Assembly (NCBI GenBank): GCA_023440865.1
Contig: JAEXRM010000159.1
Location: forward strand, 1 to 41,885
Reading direction: 5' to 3'
Source: Bacillota bacterium
GTDB taxonomy: Bacteria > Bacillota > Clostridia > DSM-8532
Length of the DNA stretch: 41,885 nt
Position 1 is the first letter of the stretch. Each line of letters begins with the position of its first letter. This document shows positions 16,011 to 24,922 of this stretch, in pieces. The translations under genes and the position numbers were made by a program. The notes below the pieces were generated by a model, which did no database searches, was not told the origin of the DNA, and saw only the letters and a program-made list of their open reading frames with translations.

Positions 16011-16102
16011 GGTGCCGTCGACGGGCGAGACCGGGCATGACCGGCTGGTGCCGGCAGCGGTGCCGTCGACGGGCGAGACTGGGCATGACCGGCTGGTGCC
16101 GG
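16011..16102. repeat. 48-bp tandem repeat, two copies
   Basis: Two nearly identical copies run 16011-16058 and from 16059 to about 16102 with a 48-base period; the one clear difference in the shared part is C versus T (GAGACCGGG, GAGACTGGG). Each copy contains the palindrome CCGTCGACGG. They lie between the GAF protein stop and the acpS ribosome binding site. Confidence 0.85.
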
Positions 16103-16115
16103 GGGAAGAGGGCAG

Positions 16116-16505
16116 ATGGGCATCCGCTGCGGCGTGGACATCGTGGAAACAGAGCGCATCAGGGCAGCCGTGCGCCGTCAGGGGGCCCGTTTTCTCGACC
16201 GGATCTACACCCGTTCCGAACAGGAAGACTGCAACGCGCGCGGCGCCGGCAGCATGGCCTCCTACGCCGCCCGGTACGCGGCGAAGGAAGCGGTGGCGAA
16301 GGCGCTCGGCACGGGCATCGGGGCCGCTGCCTCCTTTCTCGACATAGAAATCGTGAAGAACACGCAGGGCGCGCCGCAGGCCCTGTTGCACGGAAACGCC
16401 GCGCGCACCTTTGCGATGCTGGGAGGACGCGACCTGGCCATCAGCCTGTCGCACAATCGCTCGACCTGCGTCGCGCAGGCCGTTCTCCTGACCGACCCCG
16501 CCTGA
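16116..16505 (+). CDS. acpS: Holo-[acyl-carrier-protein] synthase
   Basis: The 129-residue protein carries the AcpS signature: GVDIVETERI near the N-terminus (metal-binding Asp 8) and AARYAAKEAVAKALGTGIG (Glu 58). It also has LAISLSHNRSTCVAQAV near the C-terminus. AcpS transfers 4'-phosphopantetheine from CoA to acyl carrier protein, which activates fatty acid synthesis. The length is typical. ATG 16116 follows a GGGGGAAGAG site. It lies directly after the tandem repeat and before the YhaO/YhaN-type pair. Confidence 0.93.
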   Translation: MGIRCGVDIVETERIRAAVRRQGARFLDRIYTRSEQEDCNARGAGSMASYAARYAAKEAVAKALGTGIGAAASFLDIEIVKNTQGAPQALLHGNAARTFAMLGGRDLAISLSHNRSTCVAQAVLLTDPA

Positions 16506-16550
16506 CCGGCAAACCGTGGCGGCCACGGGGGACACCGGCTGGACCTGCAC

Positions 16551-16585
16551 GGCCCATGCGTCCTCGCATCGCGGACGCACGGGCC
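16551..16585 (+). other. Hairpin between acpS and the YhaO-like gene
   Basis: A 12-bp stem with one mismatch pairs GGCCC-A-TGCGTCC (16551-16563) with GGACGCA-C-GGGCC (16573-16585) around a 9-base loop. There is no T tract. It could be a weak terminator or an mRNA-stability element. Confidence 0.45.
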
Positions 16586-16629
16586 GGCACACGGAAGAAG
16601 GCGCCGGCATGGCGCAAGGAGCACAACGC

Positions 16630-17808
16630 ATGAACCGCCTCCGCTTTGTCCACGCAGCGGACTTCCATCTCGACGCACCCTTCCGCGGAGGCCGGGCCGG
16701 ATACGGCAGCATCCGCAGGCAGGATGTCCGCCAGGTCTTTTCCGCAACCATCGACCTCGTGCTCTCGGAAACGGCCGACCTGCTGCTGCTGTGCGGCGAT
16801 CTGTTCGAACAGGACGGCGTGACCCGCGACACCATGGCCTTTCTCCGGCGCGAGCTGGATCGGCTCGGGTCGACGCCGGTGTTGCTGCTTCCGGGCAACC
16901 ATGACCCGCTTTCCGTCGATTCCTGGTACCGGGCCGTCGATTGGCCCGCGCATGTCCACCTGCTTGACGCCGCACCCCGCAAGGCCGCATCGGTCGACCT
17001 GCCGGCATGCGGTGTCTTCGCGTCCGGCTTCGGCTTCGCGCAGCCGCGGCAGGAGGCTCCCGACTTCACGACCCTGCCCGCGCCGATGCCGGACCGCTTC
17101 AACCTGCTGCTGCTGCACGGCTCCCTCGATGCGCCCGAGACGGCGGGTTCCATCCCCTACAACCCGGTGACCGCCGGACAGCTAGCCCGGACCGGCTACG
17201 ACTATGTCGCACTGGGTCATTACCATGCCCCGTTCGAGAAGCCCGGCCGCCCCTGCCTCGTGAACCCGGGTTCGCCGGAGCCCCTGGGCTTCGATGAAAC
17301 CGGCGCGCACGGCGTGGTCGTCGCCGACCTCGAGCGGGCTGCGGATGGCGCGGCGGTGCGGGTGTCGACCCGCCGCGTGCCTCTTGCCGTCCGCGAGTAT
17401 GTGGAACGGGAAGTCGACGTGACGGACGCGGAAGGCGCGGATGCGGTCAAGTTTGCGCTGGCCGCCGCGCTGGCGGGCTGTCTGCCCGAGCGGTGCCTGC
17501 CTCATGTCCGCCTTGTCGGGACCCCTGCCGTTCCGCCCGATCTGGCGGCGCTATCCGACTGGTTCGAGGACAGCTGGCTCCTGTACCGCATTTCCGATGA
17601 AACGCGTCCGCCGCTGGATCTCCGGTCCGGGTTCCCGCCGGAGAGTCTTGCCGGCATTTTCTGCCGGCGGCTCGGCACGCTGGCCGCCGAGGCGGAAGCC
17701 GCGGGTGATGCCGCCCGGTCCGACATGCTGCGGCACGCATTGCAGATGGGGCTCGAAGCCCTCGCCTACGGCGAGGTGCAGCGGTTGCCGGAAAGGCAGG
17801 GTGGCTGA
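16630..17808 (+). CDS. YhaO/SbcD-type metallophosphoesterase (DNA exonuclease subunit)
   Basis: The 392-residue protein has all calcineurin-type metal motifs: HAADFHLD (D11, H13), CGDLFE (D57), GNHD (90-92), LLLHGS and GHYH in the second half. It matches the SbcD/Mre11-like family, most closely the YhaO branch found in Bacillota, which acts with an SMC-like ATPase in DNA end processing. ATG 16630 is chosen because AAGGAG lies eight bases upstream; earlier in-frame starts at 16516 and 16609 have weaker sites. The next gene, starting 2 bases after the stop, is the YhaN-type ATPase, so the two are almost certainly translated together as a complex. Confidence 0.9.
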   Translation: MNRLRFVHAADFHLDAPFRGGRAGYGSIRRQDVRQVFSATIDLVLSETADLLLLCGDLFEQDGVTRDTMAFLRRELDRLGSTPVLLLPGNHDPLSVDSWYRAVDWPAHVHLLDAAPRKAASVDLPACGVFASGFGFAQPRQEAPDFTTLPAPMPDRFNLLLLHGSLDAPETAGSIPYNPVTAGQLARTGYDYVALGHYHAPFEKPGRPCLVNPGSPEPLGFDETGAHGVVVADLERAADGAAVRVSTRRVPLAVREYVEREVDVTDAEGADAVKFALAAALAGCLPERCLPHVRLVGTPAVPPDLAALSDWFEDSWLLYRISDETRPPLDLRSGFPPESLAGIFCRRLGTLAAEAEAAGDAARSDMLRHALQMGLEALAYGEVQRLPERQGG

Positions 17809-17810
17809 CC

Positions 17811-20354
17811 ATGCGCATCACCCGCATTGACATCAAGGGTTTCGGCCGGTTCCGGCAACAGGTCTTCGAGCCCGGTCCCGGCGTCAATTTGGTCCACGGC
17901 CCGAATGAGGCCGGCAAGAGCACGCTGCTGGCCTTCATCCGGGCCATGCTCTACGGCCTGCACGGCGGGCGGCGCACCCGGGACGGCGAGCTTCCCCCCC
18001 TGCGGCGTTACGAGCCGTGGAACGGGGATGTCTATCAGGGCGTGCTGGCATATGCGCTCGATGACGGTTCCTCGTTCCGCGTGGGCCGCAATTTCGCCAA
18101 GGGTACCGTACATCTGCAGGATGCCGTCCACAACGACATCACGGCGAGCTTTCCCCTCGACCGCGAAACCGGTCCGCAGTTCATGGAAGCCCAGACGGGC
18201 ATGGATGAGGCCACCTTCGTCCGCACCCTGCTGGTCGAGCAGCAGCAGACGCCGCTGGACGCCGCCGGACGGCGGGGTTTGATGGACAGCCTGCTCAAGC
18301 TGATGGACGCGGGTCGTGACGAGCAATCCTTCCGCCGTGCCGAGGAGGCGCTCGCGACGGCGCTGCTGGAGCGCGTCGGATCGGAACGGAGCACGGTGCG
18401 GCCGCTCGACCGCATCCAGCAGCGGCTTGCCGGTTTGCAGGAAGCGGCGGACGACGTGCGCGCCCAGCGCGAAACCGTCCGACATGTCGCCGTGGCCCTG
18501 CAGGAGGCCAATCGGCGGGTCGCGGACCTCGAAACCCGTCATGGCGCGCTTGCGGCGGAAAGGACCCGCTGTCGGGCCGTGCTGGCCGAGCAGGAACGAT
18601 GCGCGCGCGCGCGGGAACGGCAGGAGATCCGACGCCGGCTGGACGAGCTCTCGGCGCTCGAGACCGGGCTTGCCGCCGAGGCGGAACGGCTGGATGCGCG
18701 GCTCCAGGCGGCCGGCGACCTGGCGGGAGTGGGCGCGGAGGCCTTCGCGCGCCTGCCGTTCGATCTGGGACGGCTGCGTGAGCTGCAACGCGCCGGTGAA
18801 CGGATGACGCAGGATCTTGCGCGCAAGCGGGCGGAGGCGGATGCACTCGGTTCGGAGCTGCCCCCGGCGGCGGTCTGGCGGGATGCGGAACGGGTCGGTG
18901 CCGTACTGAGGGAGTATCTGGACATGCGCGACCGCGTCGGTTCCGCCGACGAGCGGCGCAGTGTGCTTGACGCCCTCAGCCGGCGTTCCGAGCGATGGGG
19001 CCTGCGCGTGCCGGGATCGGCGCTGCTGGCCGGCGCCTCGTTCTATTGCGCCTGGTCCGTCTGGCGCGACGGAGCATCGGCCGGCCGGCCGGGAGCCCTG
19101 CTGCTGGCGGCTGCGGCACCGGTCCTGTTCCTGCTGGCACTGGCGGTCGTGCTTCCGGCCGTGATCCGCACCCTGGCGGAACGCAAGCGCAAGTCGGCTG
19201 CGACGGAGCCGGTGGCGGACCACGATGCGGTCATCCGATGGAACCGCGCCCGCATCGCGTTCGAGGCGCTCATGACGGAGGCGGGTGTTCTCTCGCTGCA
19301 GGAGTTCCTGCGCCAGAAGGGCGTTGTGGACACGGTCACCCGTCGGCTGGACGACCTGGCGCAGGATCTGGCAGGGATGGAACGACAGCTGCGCGATGCC
19401 GAAGCGGAGGCGGACGCGATCGTGGCGCGATCCGAGGCGCTGTTCCGCGCGGCATCGGTGCCCCAGGACCTGCCCGAGGGTGAACGGCTGCTGATGGCAC
19501 AGGCGGCGCTGCAGGCGCTGCACCAGGACAGGGCCCGCTCGGTCGAGATCAACATGCACAGGGAAGCGCTTCACAATGAGGCGGTTGCCCAGTTGCGGGC
19601 GTTGTCGGCGATGGAGGGGGAAGCGGAAGAAGAACCGGCGGACCCATCCGCGCGCCAGCCTGACGTGTCGGGGGAGCCTGCGCCGCTGTCACCCGAGGAA
19701 GCCGCCCTGCGGCTTTCCGACGTGCAGGAGGCGCTGGAGCACGCTGCCGCGGAGCTGGCGCAGGCGAGGCTGACCGCGGTGACACAGCAGACGCGGCTGG
19801 AACGTGTGCCCCCCGAGGAAAAGCTGCAGCAGATCCTCGAGGAGACCGATCGCCTCGTGTCGCGCCGGACGCAGCTGGAGGCGTACGGCGCAAGCCTGCG
19901 GATCGCGCTCGATGAACTCCGTGCCTCGGCGGACGAGCTGCGCCAGGGCATCTCCCCGAAACTCGACCGCCTTTCAGGCGAGATCCTGTCCGGCCTGTCC
20001 GACGGCCGGTATCGGCGGATTGGAACGGACGACCGGCTCACGCTGCGCGTCGAGGTGCCGGAAAGCGCAGACATGCCTCCGGTTGGACACCTGAGCGGCG
20101 GCACCGCCGACCAGGCCTGGCTGGCCGTCCGTCTTGCATCCCTGCTGCTCTTCGAGGAGGGGCGGGAAACACTGCCCCTGTTCCTGGACGAGCCATTTGC
20201 CCAGTTCGACGAGGCGAGAGCCCGCGCGGCACTGTCCTGGCTGCGTGATCACGCCGGCAACCGCCAGATCTTCCTGTTCACCTGCCGCGAGCGCGACCGG
20301 CAGCTGACGCGGGAGGTGTTCGGCGAAAACGGCCTGTGCCACATCGCACTGTGA
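17811..20354 (+). CDS. YhaN-type SMC-like AAA ATPase with internal membrane segments
   Basis: The 847-residue protein begins MRITRIDIKGFGRF, the start typical of SbcC/RecF/YhaN ATPases. Walker A is GPNEAGKST (residues 30-38). Long charged coiled coils cover about 170-390 and 450-720. The ABC signature LSGGTADQAW (about 760) is followed by Walker B LPLFLDEPFAQFDE (Asp 793, Glu 794). Between the coils two hydrophobic helices (about 403-420 and 428-452) suggest membrane insertion, a known feature of YhaN proteins. It should form a nuclease-ATPase complex with the preceding metallophosphoesterase. The start is 2 bases after the previous stop and relies on translational coupling. Confidence 0.9.
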   Translation: MRITRIDIKGFGRFRQQVFEPGPGVNLVHGPNEAGKSTLLAFIRAMLYGLHGGRRTRDGELPPLRRYEPWNGDVYQGVLAYALDDGSSFRVGRNFAKGTVHLQDAVHNDITASFPLDRETGPQFMEAQTGMDEATFVRTLLVEQQQTPLDAAGRRGLMDSLLKLMDAGRDEQSFRRAEEALATALLERVGSERSTVRPLDRIQQRLAGLQEAADDVRAQRETVRHVAVALQEANRRVADLETRHGALAAERTRCRAVLAEQERCARARERQEIRRRLDELSALETGLAAEAERLDARLQAAGDLAGVGAEAFARLPFDLGRLRELQRAGERMTQDLARKRAEADALGSELPPAAVWRDAERVGAVLREYLDMRDRVGSADERRSVLDALSRRSERWGLRVPGSALLAGASFYCAWSVWRDGASAGRPGALLLAAAAPVLFLLALAVVLPAVIRTLAERKRKSAATEPVADHDAVIRWNRARIAFEALMTEAGVLSLQEFLRQKGVVDTVTRRLDDLAQDLAGMERQLRDAEAEADAIVARSEALFRAASVPQDLPEGERLLMAQAALQALHQDRARSVEINMHREALHNEAVAQLRALSAMEGEAEEEPADPSARQPDVSGEPAPLSPEEAALRLSDVQEALEHAAAELAQARLTAVTQQTRLERVPPEEKLQQILEETDRLVSRRTQLEAYGASLRIALDELRASADELRQGISPKLDRLSGEILSGLSDGRYRRIGTDDRLTLRVEVPESADMPPVGHLSGGTADQAWLAVRLASLLLFEEGRETLPLFLDEPFAQFDEARARAALSWLRDHAGNRQIFLFTCRERDRQLTREVFGENGLCHIAL

Positions 20355-20473
20355 TATGGGGAACATGAACAGGTTCGGCTGGAACCGATACCGGATGCGG
20401 CGGGGGGGAACACCCATGGCAACGGACTGTCACGCACAGATGCGGACCCTGCACGGATGCGGGCCCTGCGCGG

Positions 20474-20518
20474 TGCGGCATGCCGCAGGTGTCGGCCTGG
20501 TACCGCTCATGGTATAAT
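20474..20518 (+). promoter_or_regulatory. Extended -10 promoter with upstream palindrome
   Basis: TATAAT at 20513-20518 is preceded by TGG, giving an extended -10 box; no good -35 box is seen. A perfect 14-base palindrome, TGCGGCATGCCGCA, covers 20474-20487, which would be about -51 to -38 from the start near 20525. Its place suggests a regulator binding site, but which protein binds is unknown. Confidence 0.6.
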
Positions 20519-20568
20519 CGTTCCGGATGCGGTGCCCGCCAAGGGTGCCGCCGGGCTGGGGGAGAAGG

Positions 20569-23500
20569 GTGCGGGCTGGCGTCTCGGATCGGGGGGACAT
20601 ACATCGTGACAAGGGACGGAACCTGCTGTACGCACTGGTTTCCGTCCTTCTTGCAGCGACGGCCGCGGTGCTGTTGATGGCCGGTTTGGTGGCCAACAGG
20701 CTCAATGTTGTCTCCAACATGGTCAGCCAAACCGGTTCCGCCCTCCAGACATCACTCGATGGCGCCGAGGCGCGGCTTGACGACATGGGGAGGCAGGCCG
20801 AGCACACCCTGTCCGCGCATGCCGCGCGTACCGGCGCGACCGCAAGTGCGGACGCAACCCCCGATGCGCTCGCAGCCCTTCTGGCCGGCGAGCTGGCAAG
20901 GCACACGTTCGCGCCGGGTCTTCCCGGAACGATTCGCCTCCATGCCCGCTTGCCCGATGGGAGCCGGCTTGCCATCCGCCTGACGGATGCCGCGGGCAGC
21001 GGCGTTTTCGTTCAGGACGCCGAACCGGCTGGGGACATTGCCCTTCCCGGCGCGGCACAGGGCACGCCCGCCTCCGGAGGCACATTCTGGGGAACGGGGA
21101 CCGTTTCCGGGGATGCGTCCGGATCGGGAGCCGTCGATTCCCTCTATCGCGTCCTGGACTTGCCGGGCGGAGAGGGCCTGTTGTGCCTCACCTTCGATCC
21201 TGACGGAATCGCCGCCCAAAGCATGGGCCGCATGCCGGTTCCCGCGTCCGGATGGGTGGTGGGTGACGAGGCCGGCCGGCTGTTATCCTGGCGGTTTCCT
21301 GCTGTCATGGTGCCTTCCGGCACGCTCGTCCCGGCATCGCGGACCGATTGGTCAGGCGAGGCCGCCGTGCTGCTGGAGCAGGCCGATGAGCCCGGCCGCA
21401 GGCTCGGGTTGTTCAGGCATCTGGACATGATCTCCGGGAACCTGTTCCATGTGTTTCCCGAAACCCTGCGCAACGGATGGCGGTTTGTGGCGGTGTATCC
21501 CTCGCGGGTGCTTTTCGCCGAGCAAATCGGCATCCTGTGGGCGTTCACCGGCATGGCGGCCCTGCTGCTGCTGCTGCTGCTGGTCGTGCGGTTCCAGGAG
21601 AGGCGTCACCTTGTGTCGGACATCCGTTCCGCCGTTGAGGCCTTCGGCCGCTATCCGGCCATGACGGGGCCGACGCGGGGCGAGGTGCTGGATGAGGCGG
21701 GACAGACCGGGCGGGCGACCGCCGATGCGGGCATCGTCCCGCCGGATCCCTATCCGGATCCGGCGCTGCCGGAGGACAGCGAGGTTGCCGTTCTCGTCAT
21801 GGCCGCCCGCAATGCTTTTGCGGAGCTGCGCCGGCAGTATGGCGCGCTTGAGGGGGAGAGCGCCCGCAACAGCCAGCTTGCAACGGACATCTCCCGCTTC
21901 TATTCCCATGTGCGCGTGCTCAACGGACAGGGCTTCCGCATCGATTTCTTCGAATATCATGTCCGGCAGCATCGGTTCCTGTTCATGACCGGCCTGGCGA
22001 CGCTGTTCGGAACCGGATCCCAGATTTATCGGGAAATGGACGATGCGGAGTTTTTCGAGCGATTCGCCTGCGGCATCCGCCTCCAGGAGTCCGACACCGC
22101 CCTCGAATCCGGATCCTGCGACGACGGCAATGCCTTGGATACGTTTCGCGCGCTGGCCGCGACGTGCCTTGCCGACGGACGGCCCTTCTCCCTCGAAATG
22201 CGGGCCACGTCCATGGATGACGGGGTCCTGTGGTTGCGCTGCTGGGGTCATCCCGATCAGGACACGGGCCGCATCGACGGCGCCCTGCTCGACATCACCG
22301 GCGAAGTGAGGCAGCGGGATGCCGACCGCAACCGCTTCATGACGGACGGCATCACCGGCTTTTACAACCGCAACGCGCTGACCGAGGTCGGCGGGCGCAT
22401 CCTGGCTGAACGCGAACCCGGCGAGGTGGTGACCTTCCTGTATTTCGGGCTGCGCCAGTATGGCGATTTCGAGGGCCGGTTCGGCATGGTGGCTGCCAAC
22501 GGATACATCCGCGCTTTCGCGGAAGTCCTGCGGGAACGCATGACCGACCGATACGTGATGTTCCGTTGGTGGGGTCCCGATTTCCTGTGCATCGTCCGCG
22601 GCTTCCAGACGGCCGACATGGTTCTCGAGAGCGGCCGTCAGATGATGGGGGATATCCTGTCGCAGCACCGCTCCGTCAATGGCGTCCTCATCGACTTCCC
22701 GGTGGCCGTGGGCTATGCCGTCGCCGGCATCCACGGTGATACGCCGACGGAGCTTCTCGAGCACGCGGCCTTTGCCGAGCACGAGGTGACCTCGGGGCAT
22801 GCCCGCAACCTCAACGAGTTCAACCGCATCCGCTACGACGAGGCCCGGCAGGTTGCGCTGCGGCGCAGCTTCATCCGCGACATGATCGAACGGAACGACC
22901 TGTATGTGGTCTACCAGCCCATCGTGTCGCTCAAGACCGGCGAGGTCTTTGGCTTCGAGGCGCTGTCGCGTCCGGCCAACCGCATCTACCGCAACATCGG
23001 CGAGCTCATCGACGACGCCGAGGACACAGGCCATTACGCGATCCTGGAGCGCCGCATGGTCTACAACGCACTCGACGGTTTCATGGAACGGCCCGAGCAG
23101 TACCGGGACGCCTGGCTGTTCATCAACACCGCTCCGACCCAGTCGCTGACGGAGGCCGATTATCTCGACATCCGCGACCGGTACTTCAATTTCATGCATG
23201 TGGTCTACGAGGTGATCGAACGCAACCGCATCGATCCGGACGAGATGCTCCGGCGCAAGGCGATGGTCCGCGGCACTGGCGCCAAGTTCGCCCTGGACGA
23301 TTTCGGATCCGGATATTCCAATCACCTGGCCCTGCTCGCGCTGGAACCGGACATCATCAAGATCGACCGCGGCCTTGTGCAGGGCGTGGACCGTGATCCG
23401 CGCAAGCAGCAGATGCTCGAGGACATCATCGGGTACGCCCGCCAGGGTGGGACCCGCGTGCTGGCCGAGGGCGTCGAAACGCGCGGGGAGCTGGTGACGC

Positions 23501-24897
23501 TGTGCCGCATGGGGGTCGACTATGCGCAGGGCTTCCATCTGGGGCGTCCCGCCGTGGCCTTCGGCGGTGTTTCCGATGAGGCGGCCGCGGTCATTCAGTC
23601 CATGGTGCGTTCGGCGCATCCCGACCCCGGCCACGCCATTGCTGTCGCCTACCGGACCTTCTCGCTGCGTGATCCGGAGTTGGGGCGCCATGCCCTGTTC
23701 TCCGGCTGGTTCCTGATGCGGCTGGCCACCTTGTGGGGAATGGCGCCGGAGGACGCGCTCCGGTTTTCGATCGCCGGCATCCTGTCCCATGTCGCAGCCC
23801 TGATGGACGATGCGGCCGACTGGCGGGCGGCGGACGACAACCTGGCATGTTTGCGCGCCCACCTAACGGCCGACCTTGTGGCTGCATTCCTCCCCGAGTG
23901 GCCATGGACCGACGCGCTGCGCCGATCCGCCGCACCCGACGGGAAGCTGTCCGATGCGTCCCGGTTGCTGCTGCTGGCCGATCAGCTCGCCTTCTGTGCG
24001 CGTTCCAGCAGGGACGAACCGATGAATGTGATGTTCCTGGACCTGCTGGCGCAGGCGGACTGGCCGGAGGGGCGGCGTCTTGCGGACGCGATGACGTTGC
24101 TGGCCGAGGAGGTGTCGCTCCAGGCGGAGCCCGGTGCCCAGACGGGAGTGGCGCAGGCACATACGCAAAACGCCTTGCATGCGAGCCGGGTGGACGACTG
24201 GATGGTCCGGCTCCATGGCATGCAGGGATCCGGGGAGCTCACCGTGGGATTGCTGCGGCTGCTGGTGCATGTCGTCGACGCGCGCAGCCTTCACATGGCG
24301 GGGCATGCGGCGGAGATGGAGAAGGTGGCGGAAATGCTGGCGGTCATGCTCAAGCAGGGATGGCGCATGATCGAGCGCATCCGCCTTGCGGCCCTGTGCC
24401 GCGATTTGGGCAATGTGGCGATTCCCGCCGCGCTGTTTGACAAGCAGGGTCGCCTGTCAGTCCAGGAGATGGAGCAGTTCCGGACCCATGCGGACCGTTC
24501 CCGCGACCTGCTCGCCGCGGTCGGCCTGTCGGAGCTGGCCGAACTGCAGGCGCCGATCGCGGACCGGTCATCCCAGCCGGAAGCGCCGCTCGAAAAGGAT
24601 GTGGCCCAGGGACGGGCCATCCTGGCGGTATCCGACGTGCTGACCGCCCTGCTCTCGAGCCGTGCCTGGCGTCCGGCCATGACCCGTCCCCAGGCGGCTG
24701 TCGTGCTGACGGAGATGGCGGCCGGCGGCATGCTCGATTCGCTGGTCGTGGAGACGGCAATCGAAAACCTCGATGCCCTGGCCGAAGGCATCCAGGTCGT
24801 GCGACGCGCGCTGCGGGACACCATGCGCCCGGGCGCTCCCCGGCTGCGGGTCGTGGCGGGTGGCGCCGCGGATGCGGTGGGCGACGAAACCCTGTGA
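20569..24897 (+). CDS. Membrane c-di-GMP phosphodiesterase-like protein: PAS-like, degenerate GGDEF, EAL, degenerate HD-GYP-like
   Basis: This very large protein is about 1442 residues. A membrane helix (residues about 17-38), an extracellular sensor (about 40-315) and a second helix (about 318-340) are followed by a PAS-like region (about 430-590). The GGDEF domain (about 590-760) reads WWGPDF at 667-672, so it should not make c-di-GMP. The EAL domain (about 766-990) keeps FEALSRP (Glu 797), FINTAP, YEVIERN, ALDDFGSG (Asp 910, 911), IKIDRG and AEGVET, and looks active for c-di-GMP hydrolysis. The C-terminus (about 1020-1430) resembles HD-GYP, but its HD site reads CRDLGN and the GYP motif is absent. 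The start GTG 20569, after GGGGGAGAAGG, is uncertain; ATG 20527 is the alternative but lies at the predicted transcription start. Confidence 0.85.
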   Translation: MRAGVSDRGDIHRDKGRNLLYALVSVLLAATAAVLLMAGLVANRLNVVSNMVSQTGSALQTSLDGAEARLDDMGRQAEHTLSAHAARTGATASADATPDALAALLAGELARHTFAPGLPGTIRLHARLPDGSRLAIRLTDAAGSGVFVQDAEPAGDIALPGAAQGTPASGGTFWGTGTVSGDASGSGAVDSLYRVLDLPGGEGLLCLTFDPDGIAAQSMGRMPVPASGWVVGDEAGRLLSWRFPAVMVPSGTLVPASRTDWSGEAAVLLEQADEPGRRLGLFRHLDMISGNLFHVFPETLRNGWRFVAVYPSRVLFAEQIGILWAFTGMAALLLLLLLVVRFQERRHLVSDIRSAVEAFGRYPAMTGPTRGEVLDEAGQTGRATADAGIVPPDPYPDPALPEDSEVAVLVMAARNAFAELRRQYGALEGESARNSQLATDISRFYSHVRVLNGQGFRIDFFEYHVRQHRFLFMTGLATLFGTGSQIYREMDDAEFFERFACGIRLQESDTALESGSCDDGNALDTFRALAATCLADGRPFSLEMRATSMDDGVLWLRCWGHPDQDTGRIDGALLDITGEVRQRDADRNRFMTDGITGFYNRNALTEVGGRILAEREPGEVVTFLYFGLRQYGDFEGRFGMVAANGYIRAFAEVLRERMTDRYVMFRWWGPDFLCIVRGFQTADMVLESGRQMMGDILSQHRSVNGVLIDFPVAVGYAVAGIHGDTPTELLEHAAFAEHEVTSGHARNLNEFNRIRYDEARQVALRRSFIRDMIERNDLYVVYQPIVSLKTGEVFGFEALSRPANRIYRNIGELIDDAEDTGHYAILERRMVYNALDGFMERPEQYRDAWLFINTAPTQSLTEADYLDIRDRYFNFMHVVYEVIERNRIDPDEMLRRKAMVRGTGAKFALDDFGSGYSNHLALLALEPDIIKIDRGLVQGVDRDPRKQQMLEDIIGYARQGGTRVLAEGVETRGELVTLCRMGVDYAQGFHLGRPAVAFGGVSDEAAAVIQSMVRSAHPDPGHAIAVAYRTFSLRDPELGRHALFSGWFLMRLATLWGMAPEDALRFSIAGILSHVAALMDDAADWRAADDNLACLRAHLTADLVAAFLPEWPWTDALRRSAAPDGKLSDASRLLLLADQLAFCARSSRDEPMNVMFLDLLAQADWPEGRRLADAMTLLAEEVSLQAEPGAQTGVAQAHTQNALHASRVDDWMVRLHGMQGSGELTVGLLRLLVHVVDARSLHMAGHAAEMEKVAEMLAVMLKQGWRMIERIRLAALCRDLGNVAIPAALFDKQGRLSVQEMEQFRTHADRSRDLLAAVGLSELAELQAPIADRSSQPEAPLEKDVAQGRAILAVSDVLTALLSSRAWRPAMTRPQAAVVLTEMAAGGMLDSLVVETAIENLDALAEGIQVVRRALRDTMRPGAPRLRVVAGGAADAVGDETL

Positions 24898-24922
24898 GAG
24901 CCATTGGCGAAAGGAACCGATG

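Noticed and set aside
16011..16102. Tandem repeat considered as a CRISPR array
   Set aside because: There are only two directly adjoining copies, no unique spacers between them, and no cas genes.
17766..19574. Long minus-strand open frame of 602 codons
   Set aside because: It lies wholly opposite the YhaO/YhaN-type genes, which have clear motifs. Long antisense frames are expected in GC-rich coding DNA, and it shows no recognisable domain.
21352..23862. Minus-strand open frame of 836 codons
   Set aside because: It is a shadow of the c-di-GMP protein, whose EAL motifs are on the plus strand.
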